From: Clostridiales bacterium | Lineage (GTDB): Bacteria > Bacillota > Clostridia > Christensenellales > Aristaeellaceae | DNA length: 8,955 bases | Direction: 5' to 3' | Assembly: GCA_022776785.1 (NCBI GenBank) | Contig: JALFHA010000087.1 | Location: 1-8,955, forward strand | In this document: one piece after another, positions 1-5,555 of the stretch | How the letters are laid out: each line of letters begins with the position of its first letter | Numbering within the stretch: the first letter of the stretch is position 1 | Program-made: the position numbers and the translations under genes | The notes under the pieces: model-generated | What the model saw: only the letters and a program-made list of their open reading frames with translations | What the model was told of the DNA's origin: nothing | Databases searched by the model: none

Positions 1-771
1 CCGCCGGACGCGCGCGGCATGATCCATCCGCAGGATATTGCGCAGGCGCTTACGCCGCGCACAAGGCTGGTCGTCATGACGCACATGTCCAACGTGCTGG
101 GCGTGGAGCAGGATGTGGCGGCGGTGGGTGCGCTGTGCCGGGCGCAGGGCGTGCTGCTTCTGGTGGATGCGGCGCAGACGGCGGGACATTTGCCACTTGC
201 GCCCGCCAGGTGGGGCTGCTCCATGCTGGCGATGCCGGGACACAAGGGGCTGCTCGGGCCGCACGGCACGGGAGCGCTGTGGGTCGCGCCCGGCGTCAGC
301 CTTGCGCCGATGCGGCAGGGCGGCACGGGCTCGGCGTCGGAGAGCATGTTCCAGCCGAGGATGATGCCCGACCTGCTGGAGAGCGGCACGCTCAATCTGC
401 CCGGCATTGCTGGCCTGCGCGCAGGGCTGCGCGTAGCCGCTGCGCATATGGAGGAAGCGCAAAAAAACGCCGTCGCGCTCTGCAATGAGATGCGCGAGGC
501 GCTTTTGAACCTGCCGGGCGTGCGGGTGTATACCCCAGCAGGGGCGTCGCTGACGACCTTTAATATAGAAGGAATCGCCTCACAGGAGGTCGCGGCGGCG
601 CTTGACGAGGCGGGTATCGCCGTGCGCGGCGGGCTTCATTGCGCGCCGGGCGTACACAGGTGCATGGGCACGCTTGAGAGCGGCGCCGTGCGCGCGAGCC
701 CCGGGCTGACGAGCACGAGCCGGGACGCGGAGCGGCTGACCGAGGCTGTCGCCCGGCTGGCGCGGGGCTAG
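1..771 (+). CDS. Cysteine desulfurase-like aminotransferase class V protein (5'-truncated by window edge)
   Basis: The reading frame is open from the first base, so the start lies outside the window; 256 codons remain of a family usually near 380. The fold-type I PLP signature is clear. Numbering from the Met codon at 19, Asp50 in the DAAQ motif should contact the pyridine nitrogen, and His75-Lys76 in GHKGLLGP supplies the Schiff-base lysine (codon 244-246). Cys208 in RGGLHCAP (codon 640-642) sits where the persulfide cysteine of desulfurases lies. The THMSNVLG and GHKGLLGPHGTG motifs match the EF2568-like cysteine desulfurase subfamily better than IscS or SufS. Family members take sulfur from cysteine, giving alanine and enzyme-bound persulfide; the physiological sulfur acceptor here is unknown. 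The C-terminal motif, normally close to GyFNT, reads GLTSTS, so a conserved Asn is replaced. The stop overlaps that of the convergent downstream gene. The family call is secure; the exact substrate is inferred. Confidence 0.88.
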   Translation, partial: PPDARGMIHPQDIAQALTPRTRLVVMTHMSNVLGVEQDVAAVGALCRAQGVLLLVDAAQTAGHLPLAPARWGCSMLAMPGHKGLLGPHGTGALWVAPGVSLAPMRQGGTGSASESMFQPRMMPDLLESGTLNLPGIAGLRAGLRVAAAHMEEAQKNAVALCNEMREALLNLPGVRVYTPAGASLTTFNIEGIASQEVAAALDEAGIAVRGGLHCAPGVHRCMGTLESGAVRASPGLTSTSRDAERLTEAVARLARG

Positions 772-1241
772 ATCATCCCGCCAAAGCCCTGCACGAGCAG
801 GTCGATCTTGTCCCGCAGCAGGGTGGTCTGGGTGGTGATGACGCTGCCCGTCTGCAGGCGCGTCTCACACTCGGTCAGCGTGGCCTCACATTCATTGAGA
901 AGCTCCGGGTCGGTGAGCGCCGTGCCTGCGCCGTAGATGTTGGCGGCGAGGGCATTGAGACATTCGAGCGCATAGACGTGGCTGCGCACGGTGGACAGCA
1001 GGGTGGTGGTGTTCGTTCCGCTGGACTGCGTGAGGCGGTAGACGGCGCTTTGCGCCTCGGAGGCCTCGCTGACTGCGCGGGAGAGAATGGCCTGACTGGT
1101 GGCCTGCGCGGCATTGCGCGTTTTGAGGTAGCTGAAGGTTACGCCGCCCAGTGCGATGGCAAGGATGAAGATGAGCAGCAGCAGCAGGCGGGTGAGCTGC
1201 TTCTGCCTGCGCCTGCCGGCGCCGGTTTGAAAGGAATACAT
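768..1241 (-). CDS. Hypothetical small membrane-anchored protein (one N-terminal helix)
   Basis: I do not recognise this 157-residue protein. The start chosen is the ATG at 1241 because an AAAGGAGG site (1249-1256, minus strand) lies 7 bases upstream; the frame is open 19 codons further, but that stretch covers the leader hairpin and has no ribosome site. Residues 1-16 are basic, residues about 17-39 form one strongly hydrophobic helix, and the remaining 118 residues are polar and probably helical, rich in Ala, Thr, Ser and Glu, with cysteines at 94, 118 and 125. This fits an N-in, C-out anchored protein with a helical extracytoplasmic domain. No catalytic motif is visible. The gene has its own promoter (1287-1315) and is monocistronic as far as the window shows. 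It converges on the desulfurase gene with overlapping stop codons. It could be a cell-envelope or signalling accessory protein, but nothing in the sequence decides this. Confidence 0.72.
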   Translation of the reverse strand: MYSFQTGAGRRRQKQLTRLLLLLIFILAIALGGVTFSYLKTRNAAQATSQAILSRAVSEASEAQSAVYRLTQSSGTNTTTLLSTVRSHVYALECLNALAANIYGAGTALTDPELLNECEATLTECETRLQTGSVITTQTTLLRDKIDLLVQGFGGMI

Positions 1242-1260
1242 GGCAAAACCTCCTTTTGCA

Positions 1261-1280
1261 GCGCGAAGACAGCTTCGCGC
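1261..1280 (-). promoter_or_regulatory. Hairpin at the 5' end of the minus-strand transcript
   Basis: A perfect 8-bp stem (GCGCGAAG with CTTCGCGC) closes a 4-base loop. The predicted start of transcription, about 7 bases after the -10 box, falls at about 1280, so the RNA would begin with this hairpin. The Shine-Dalgarno sequence starts 4 bases after it. Such 5'-terminal stems are known to protect mRNAs from decay, but that role here is inference. Read on the plus strand it is followed by CTTTT, so a weak plus-strand terminator is an alternative. Confidence 0.55.
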
Positions 1281-1286
1281 GCTTTT

Positions 1287-1315
1287 ATTATAGCACAAGA
1301 TGAAGATGGGGTAAA
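1287..1315 (-). promoter_or_regulatory. Sigma-A type promoter for the minus-strand membrane protein
   Basis: On the minus strand the -10 box is a perfect TATAAT (1287-1292) preceded by TGC, giving an extended -10. A partial -35 box TTTACC (1310-1315) lies 17 bases upstream. Expected transcription start is about 1280. Confidence 0.7.
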
Positions 1316-1431
1316 GTGGACGATTGAGACAGAATAATCGGCTTCGGGTGGAGAATCAATCAATAAATTCCGACTGAATTCGCGCTGATGTGGAGCAAAA
1401 ATCCCAAATGCGCGCAAATCGACGCGGGGGC

Positions 1432-1461
1432 TTGAAGTGAAGGCGGACGATGGCGTATAAT
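1432..1461 (+). promoter_or_regulatory. Sigma-A type promoter of the cmk-plsC-ispH-rpsA operon
   Basis: The -35 box TTGAAG (1432-1437) and the perfect -10 box TATAAT (1456-1461) are 18 bases apart, with expected transcription start near 1468. The placement also rules out the in-frame ATG at 1450 as the cmk start, since it would lie inside the promoter. This promoter and the minus-strand one at 1287-1315 point away from each other in the same 268-base gap (1242-1509). Confidence 0.75.
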
Positions 1462-1476
1462 AATCGTGAATTCGGT

Positions 1477-1493
1477 GCGCGCTCCGTGCGCGC
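1477..1493 (+). promoter_or_regulatory. Leader hairpin directly before the cmk ribosome site
   Basis: GCGCGC (1477-1482) and GCGCGC (1488-1493) pair around a 5-base loop, and the Shine-Dalgarno GGGGAGG (1494-1500) begins at once after it. It may stabilise the 5' end or limit ribosome access. GC-rich sequence makes short stems like this common, so function is uncertain. Confidence 0.4.
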
Positions 1494-1509
1494 GGGGAGG
1501 AAAGGGAAT

Positions 1510-2184
1510 ATGACGATCAACATTGCCATTGACGGCCCGGTGGGCGCGGGAAAGTCCTCCATTGCCGATCAGGTGGCGCAGCGGCTGAACATTCTGCATC
1601 TGGACACGGGCGCGATGTACCGGACGCTGGCGCTGCATGTGCTGCGCAGCGGCGTCGATCCCTCCGACGAGGCGGCCGTCTCCGCCTGCTGCGAGCGTGC
1701 GCGGGTGGATGTGCGCTATGAAAGCGGCGAGCAGCGCACGCTGCTGGCAGGCGAGGACGTCACGGGTCTGATCCGCACGGGCGAGGTCTCCGCGGCGGCG
1801 AGCCTCGTATCCCGCTATCCGGCTGTGCGCCGGCGCATGGTGCGCGCGCAGCAGGAGCTGGCCGCGCAGGCGGATATGCTCATCGACGGCCGGGATATCG
1901 GCACGCGGGTGCTGCCCGATGCACCGGTGAAGATCTACCTGACCGCCGCGCCCGAGGAGCGCGCCCGCCGCCGCCACCTGCAGCAGCTCGCCAAAGGGGA
2001 TGAAACGCCCTACGAGCAGGTGCTTCGCGAGCTCAACGAGCGCGACAGGCAGGATATGACCCGCAAGACCGACCCGCTCCGGCAGGCGGAGGACGCGGTG
2101 CTGGTGGATTCCACGCAGATGACGGAGCAGCAGGTCGTCGAGAGCATTGTGAGCATTGTGGAGGGCGTATATGGAAAGCGATAA
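1510..2184 (+). CDS. cmk: Cytidylate kinase
   Basis: This cytoplasmic nucleoside monophosphate kinase phosphorylates CMP and dCMP with ATP, feeding CTP/dCTP pools for DNA, RNA and CDP-diacylglycerol synthesis. The 224-residue product has the usual family length. Visible motifs in order are the P-loop GPVGAGKSS (residues 9-17), the CMP-site DTGAMYR (32-38), the IRTGEVSAAASLVS segment (88-101), DGRDIGT (126-132), an arginine-rich lid around 151-155, and RDRQDMTRKTDPL (178-190), which corresponds to the conserved RDxxDsxRxxxPL. I chose the ATG at 1510 because GGGGAGG lies 9 bases upstream and the product then begins MTINIAIDGP, the normal Cmk N-terminus; the frame extends 20 codons upstream but through the promoter. 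The gene is first in the operon and its last 14 bases overlap plsC, suggesting translational coupling. No key residue is missing. Confidence 0.96.
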   Translation: MTINIAIDGPVGAGKSSIADQVAQRLNILHLDTGAMYRTLALHVLRSGVDPSDEAAVSACCERARVDVRYESGEQRTLLAGEDVTGLIRTGEVSAAASLVSRYPAVRRRMVRAQQELAAQADMLIDGRDIGTRVLPDAPVKIYLTAAPEERARRRHLQQLAKGDETPYEQVLRELNERDRQDMTRKTDPLRQAEDAVLVDSTQMTEQQVVESIVSIVEGVYGKR

Positions 2185-2962
2185 GAAGTCTGGCGCAGCC
2201 GTGCAGGCGCAGAGCGCGCCGGAGGACGCACAGACGAAGGACGAACAGCAGAAACAGGCTGCCCCTGATGCGCCGAAGGAAACGAATGCGCAGAAGGCCG
2301 ACAAGCCCGCGGAGCAGCCGCACGCGCTGGCGAAGCAGAAGAGAACCTTCCTGTATACCTTTGTCGTGCTGCTGTATGCGATCGTGGTCAAGCTCCTGTT
2401 CTTCATGCGCATCGAGGGGCGGGAGAACATTCCGAAGGACCGCAACTGCGTGCTGATGGGCAACCATCAGTGCCTGCTTGACCCGGTGACGCTGGCGCTG
2501 TGCGTGCCGGACAGGGAAATCCACTTCATGGGCAAGAAGGAGCTGTTTGAAAACAAGCTGCTTGGCTGGGCCTTCCGCAAGGTGCACGGCTTCCCGGTGG
2601 ACCGCGGCAACATGGATATGGCCGCCATCCGCACGGCGATGGGCGTGCTCAAGGAGGGCAACACGCTGGGCATCTTCCCCGAGGGAACGCGCTCAAAGAG
2701 CGGGCACATGCTGCCGCTGCTGGGCGGCGCGTCGCTGCTGGCGCTCAAGAGCGGCTGCGACGTGGTGCCGGTGTACATCGACGGCAAGTATAAGCCCTTC
2801 CATCGCATCGTCGTGCGCGTGGGGCAGCCGGTTGAGATGGCCGACCTGCGCGCCGGACGCATGAACCGGGAGACCTGCGATGTGCTGACGCGGCGCATCG
2901 AGGCATCCTTCGCGCAGCTGAGCAACGGCAAATCGCTCCCCGCCCCGCAGGACGCGGCGTGA
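2171..2962 (+). CDS. plsC: 1-acyl-sn-glycerol-3-phosphate acyltransferase family protein with long polar N-terminal extension
   Basis: This membrane-associated enzyme should acylate lysophosphatidic acid to phosphatidic acid, the precursor of CDP-diacylglycerol and all phospholipids. The catalytic HX4D motif is NHQCLLD (residues 98-104; His99, Asp104), followed by GFPVDR (140-145), FPEGTRS (169-175) and VPVYI (199-203), the four motifs of the family in order. A hydrophobic segment spans about 59-78. Two points are odd. Residues 1-57 form a hydrophilic low-complexity tail of Gln, Ala, Lys, Glu, Asp and Pro that most family members lack. The residue two after the catalytic His is Cys101 where Ser is commonest. 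The start at 2171 has GGAGGG 5 bases upstream; a TTG at 2156 is possible but has no better ribosome site. The gene overlaps cmk by 14 bases. Acyl-donor preference (acyl-ACP or acyl-CoA) is not visible. Confidence 0.93.
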   Translation: MESDKKSGAAVQAQSAPEDAQTKDEQQKQAAPDAPKETNAQKADKPAEQPHALAKQKRTFLYTFVVLLYAIVVKLLFFMRIEGRENIPKDRNCVLMGNHQCLLDPVTLALCVPDREIHFMGKKELFENKLLGWAFRKVHGFPVDRGNMDMAAIRTAMGVLKEGNTLGIFPEGTRSKSGHMLPLLGGASLLALKSGCDVVPVYIDGKYKPFHRIVVRVGQPVEMADLRAGRMNRETCDVLTRRIEASFAQLSNGKSLPAPQDAA

Positions 2963-3141
2963 TTCCGGCGGCGGACGGCGGATTTGCAGAAATTTTTGAA
3001 AAAATTCAGAAAAAATGAGCCGAACGGGCAGGAATATGCAAAGGCACATAGAATTGATAAAGATGGGCAATACGGGAGAAGTGGATTTTTGCTCATGACA
3101 GGCCCGTTTTCGCGGCCTGCCGGCATCGGAGAGGGCGTGTG
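2963..3141 (+). other. plsC-ispH spacer, no gene
   Basis: No gene and no convincing promoter are seen in this 179-base spacer, so ispH is probably read through from cmk-plsC. It is much richer in A and T than its surroundings. An A/T palindrome (2991-2997 with 3000-3006) lies near its start. A 6-bp stem CAGGCC/GGCCTG (3099-3104 with 3114-3119) lies 9 bases before the ispH ribosome site. Neither is followed by a T-tract, so I do not call a terminator. Confidence 0.5.
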
Positions 3142-3984
3142 ATGATGAAGCTGACGATCGGTGAACACGCGGGCTTCTGCTTCGGCGTCCGGCGCGCGGT
3201 GGACAAGGCCTTCGAGTGCGCGCAGGGGCAGCTCTCGTGCGTGACGCTCGGCCCGCTCATCCACAATCCACAGGAGGTCGAGCGGCTGGCCGAGGCAGGC
3301 GTGCGCAGCGTCGATTCGCTTGACGACGTGCAGCCCGGGCAGACGGTCATCATCCGCTCCCACGGCGTGACGCCGCAGGTTTACGCGCAATGCGAGGCGC
3401 GGGGCATCCCCGTCATCGACGCGACCTGCCCGCATGTGGCGCATATCCATGAGCTTGTGCGCGAATACAGCGTCGGCGGCGATGCGGTCATCATCGTTGG
3501 CGAGCGCGATCACCCCGAGGTGGTCGGCATCGCGGGCTGGGCAGGCGGGCCAGTGCTCTTTTTGCCCACTCGTGAGGATGCGCTGGCGGCGCAGCTTCCG
3601 TCACGGGCGCTCGTGGTCGCGCAGACCACCATCCGGCGCGACCGGTTTGAGGATGTGCTCGCCGTGTTGCGCAGGCGCATCCCGGAGCTGACCGTGCGCA
3701 TGACCATCTGCGGCGCGACGAGCCAGCGCCAGCAGGAGGCCGAGCGCCTCTCCCGCGAGGCGGACGTGATGATCGTCGTGGGCGGGCGCAACAGCTCCAA
3801 CACCCACAAGCTGCTTGAAACCTGCGCTCTGCGCTGCAAGCGCGCCTATCTGGCGGAGACGCCCGAGGACGTGCCCGAGGGCATCGTGCAGCCCGGTGAC
3901 AGGGTGGCCATCACGGCAGGGGCATCCACCCCGCAGTGGCTGCTCGAGCAGGTGCGCGCACGCGTTGAGGCTCTTGTAGAATAA
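3142..3984 (+). CDS. ispH: 4-hydroxy-3-methylbut-2-enyl diphosphate reductase
   Basis: IspH (LytB) is the iron-sulfur enzyme of the last step of the MEP isoprenoid pathway, reducing HMBPP to IPP and DMAPP in the cytoplasm. The three cluster cysteines are present: Cys13 (GFCFGV), Cys96 (DATCPHV) and Cys190 (ICGATSQRQ). Substrate-contact residues also match: His41, His74 (RSHGV), His124 and Glu126 (ERDHPEV), the QTT triplet at 161-163, SSN (218-220) and Ser262 (TAGAST). At 280 residues it is full length without extensions. Three candidate starts lie in a row: GTG 3139, ATG 3142 and ATG 3145. The GGAGAGGG site at 3128-3135 best suits 3142 or 3145, and I use 3142. Many Clostridia fuse IspH to the S1 protein; here the two genes stay separate, 101 bases apart. 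It is the third gene of the operon. Confidence 0.96.
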   Translation: MMKLTIGEHAGFCFGVRRAVDKAFECAQGQLSCVTLGPLIHNPQEVERLAEAGVRSVDSLDDVQPGQTVIIRSHGVTPQVYAQCEARGIPVIDATCPHVAHIHELVREYSVGGDAVIIVGERDHPEVVGIAGWAGGPVLFLPTREDALAAQLPSRALVVAQTTIRRDRFEDVLAVLRRRIPELTVRMTICGATSQRQQEAERLSREADVMIVVGGRNSSNTHKLLETCALRCKRAYLAETPEDVPEGIVQPGDRVAITAGASTPQWLLEQVRARVEALVE

Positions 3985-4002
3985 ACAGCAAAACGTGTTT
4001 CC

Positions 4003-4066
4003 CGGCGGCGCCCCCGCCGTGAATCAATAAAGCGTATCGTATCCGGGCTCAGCCCGGCAGAGATAC
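4003..4066 (+). promoter_or_regulatory. rpsA leader with two hairpins
   Basis: The 101-base ispH-rpsA spacer contains two stems. The first pairs CGGCGG (4003-4008) with CCGCCG (4014-4019). The second pairs GTATC-CGGGC (4039-4048) with GCCCG (4052-4056) and, across a 5-base bulge, GATAC (4062-4066), ending 2 bases before the GAGGAGGT ribosome site (4069-4076). Neither has a T-tract, so they are not intrinsic terminators. S1 synthesis is autoregulated through its leader in enteric bacteria; a similar role here is only inferred. Confidence 0.45.
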
Positions 4067-4085
4067 TTGAGGAGGTAGTACCCGC

Positions 4086-5213
4086 ATGAACGACATGGAA
4101 AAGAATCTGGTTTCTGACAGCAGCGAGGACTTTGCCGCGATGCTCGAGGAGACGATGATCAAGTTCCGCCCCGGTCAGGTTGTCAAAGGCGTTGTCGCCC
4201 AGGTGAGCGACGACGGTGTTGTCGTGAGCATTCCCGGCAAGGCCGACGGCTACATCAAGAAGAACGATCTGGTCACCACCGACTGCAAGGTTGACGACGA
4301 GATCGAGGCCGAGGTGGTCAAGCTGAACGACGGCGAGGGCTATGTGCTCCTGTCCGAGCGCAAGGTCATGGCCACCAAGAACTGGGAAAAGCTCGTCGCC
4401 GAATACGACACCGGCGCCTATGTGGAAGCCACTGGCCGCGAGGCCGTCAACGGCGGCCTCATCGCCGACGTGATGGGTGTTCGTGCGTTCATCCCGGCTT
4501 CCCATCTGTCCCGCCGCTTCGTCGAGAACATCGGCGAGTTCGTGGGCAAGACGATGACCGTCAAGATCATCGAGGTGGACAAGGCCAAGAAGCGCATCGT
4601 CGCCAGCCGCAAGGCGTATCTGCTTGACGAGAAGAAGAAGGCGTGGGAGAAGATCGAGAAGGATCAGGTTGTCACCGGCATCGTCCGCCGCTTGACCGAC
4701 TTCGGCGCCTTTGTGGACATCGGCGGCGTGGATGGCCTCATCCATGTGACCGATCTGGCCTGGCATCGCGTCAAGCATCCCTCCGAGATCGTGACCCCGG
4801 GCCAGGAGGTTCAGGTCAAGATCATCGGCGTGGACAAGGAGAAGGAGCGCATCCAGCTGAGCCTGAAGGCGCTGCAGCCCCAGCCGTGGGAGGTCGCCGA
4901 GGAGAAGTACCCGGTCGACTCCATCGTCGAGGGCAAGGTTGTCCGCATCACCACCTTCGGCGCGTTCGTGGAGCTGGAGCCGGGTCTCGACGGTCTGGTG
5001 CACATCTCCCAGTGCGCGCTCAAGCGCATTGCCAAGGTTGAGGACGCCGTGCAGGTCGGCCAGATCGTGCGGGTGAAGGTTCTCAAGGTGGACACCGAGG
5101 CCAAGCGCATCAGCCTGTCCATCCGCGAGGCGCTGACCGAGGAGGTCGATTACAACGCCGAGGTGCAGGGCCTTGACTTTGATGACATCGAGGAGACCAC
5201 CGACGCGGAGTAA
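4086..5213 (+). CDS. rpsA: 30S ribosomal protein S1 (four S1 domains)
   Basis: The 375-residue product is four S1 RNA-binding domains at about 28-93, 109-176, 193-262 and 279-347, followed by an acidic tail. Domains 3 and 4 carry the clearest signatures (DFGAFVDIGGVDGLIHVTDL and FGAFVELEPGLDGLVHIS). It should bind mRNA at the 30S subunit and help place it for initiation. This four-domain form is typical of Firmicutes and shorter than the six-domain E. coli protein; in this phylum S1 is often less essential and not always a stable ribosome component. The ATG at 4086 follows GAGGAGGT by 9 bases; Met4 is a less likely start. Codon choice is more biased to C-ending codons than in neighbours, as expected for high expression. 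The gene ends its operon, with an intrinsic terminator 30 bases after the stop. Confidence 0.95.
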   Translation: MNDMEKNLVSDSSEDFAAMLEETMIKFRPGQVVKGVVAQVSDDGVVVSIPGKADGYIKKNDLVTTDCKVDDEIEAEVVKLNDGEGYVLLSERKVMATKNWEKLVAEYDTGAYVEATGREAVNGGLIADVMGVRAFIPASHLSRRFVENIGEFVGKTMTVKIIEVDKAKKRIVASRKAYLLDEKKKAWEKIEKDQVVTGIVRRLTDFGAFVDIGGVDGLIHVTDLAWHRVKHPSEIVTPGQEVQVKIIGVDKEKERIQLSLKALQPQPWEVAEEKYPVDSIVEGKVVRITTFGAFVELEPGLDGLVHISQCALKRIAKVEDAVQVGQIVRVKVLKVDTEAKRISLSIREALTEEVDYNAEVQGLDFDDIEETTDAE

Positions 5214-5243
5214 TGCCCGCGCAAAAACACGCAAGTGAACAGA

Positions 5244-5277
5244 AGCCCGCGCAGTGTGAACGCTGCGCGGGCTTTTT
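5244..5277 (+). terminator. Intrinsic terminator of the cmk-rpsA operon
   Basis: A perfect 11-bp stem, AGCCCGCGCAG (5244-5254) with CTGCGCGGGCT (5263-5273), closes an 8-base loop and runs into five Ts (5273-5277). Confidence 0.93.
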
Positions 5278-5475
5278 GGCTCGCAGGGAACCGCTTCGCA
5301 CAGCCGGTGTCGAAAGCGGAATACCGAGCGGTGCAGGGCTGGCCGGAAGAGGGAGCGGCGGCTGGCTGTTTTTGAGCGCATGAACCCGTCCGCATCCGGA
5401 AAAAACAGAGGCTGGAGCCTCCTTCCTCCCCGGCGACATTTGGTTTGAAAAATTGTACCTTTCAGCCGGATTGAA
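5278..5475. other. rpsA-ftsH intergenic stretch, no gene
   Basis: No coding frame with a ribosome site is convincing here. Two folds are visible. CCGCTTCGCAC (5291-5301) pairs, with two single-base bulges, to 5307-5319. A short GAGGC/GCCTC hairpin (5408-5421) is followed on the minus strand by TG and six Ts, so it looks like a small minus-strand terminator without any gene to serve. The rest is unremarkable. Confidence 0.4.
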
Positions 5476-5504
5476 TTGACTTTCTTCCAAAAGCGCGCTA
5501 TCAT
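5476..5504 (+). promoter_or_regulatory. Sigma-A type promoter of ftsH
   Basis: TTGACT (5476-5481) and TATCAT (5499-5504) are separated by exactly 17 bases, each matching the consensus at five of six positions. The expected transcription start is near 5511, giving a leader of about 45 bases. Confidence 0.82.
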
Positions 5505-5519
5505 AGGGCCATCGACAGC

Positions 5520-5540
5520 GGGGCGGCGAAAGCGTGCCCC
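5520..5540 (+). promoter_or_regulatory. ftsH leader hairpin with GAAA loop, directly before the ribosome site
   Basis: GGGGC (5520-5524) pairs with GCCCC (5536-5540). Inside, a G-U pair and one bulged G lead to a GC/GC stem closed by a GAAA tetraloop (5528-5531). The purine-rich Shine-Dalgarno region (5541-5551) begins immediately after the stem. It might tune translation, perhaps with temperature, but the ribosome site itself is not inside the stem. Confidence 0.45.
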
Positions 5541-5555
5541 GGAAAGGAAAGACGT

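Noticed and set aside
1261..1290. Plus-strand terminator reading of the 1261-1280 hairpin
   Set aside because: No plus-strand gene ends nearby, and the hairpin coincides with the predicted 5' end of the minus-strand transcript. The T-run is only four bases.
1360..2463. Minus-strand open frame of 367 codons opposite cmk and plsC
   Set aside because: It shadows cmk and the start of plsC, crosses the operon promoter, and shows no motif or ribosome site.
3099..3119. Terminator between plsC and ispH
   Set aside because: The 6-bp stem has a 9-base loop and is not followed by Ts; the ispH ribosome site comes next.
2467..3513. Minus-strand open frame of 348 codons opposite plsC and ispH
   Set aside because: The opposite strand carries complete catalytic motifs of two known enzymes; this frame has none.
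3965..3982. Possible promoter at the end of ispH (TTGAGG and TAGAAT)
   Set aside because: The two boxes are only 6 bases apart, so they cannot act together, and no better -35 box is present.
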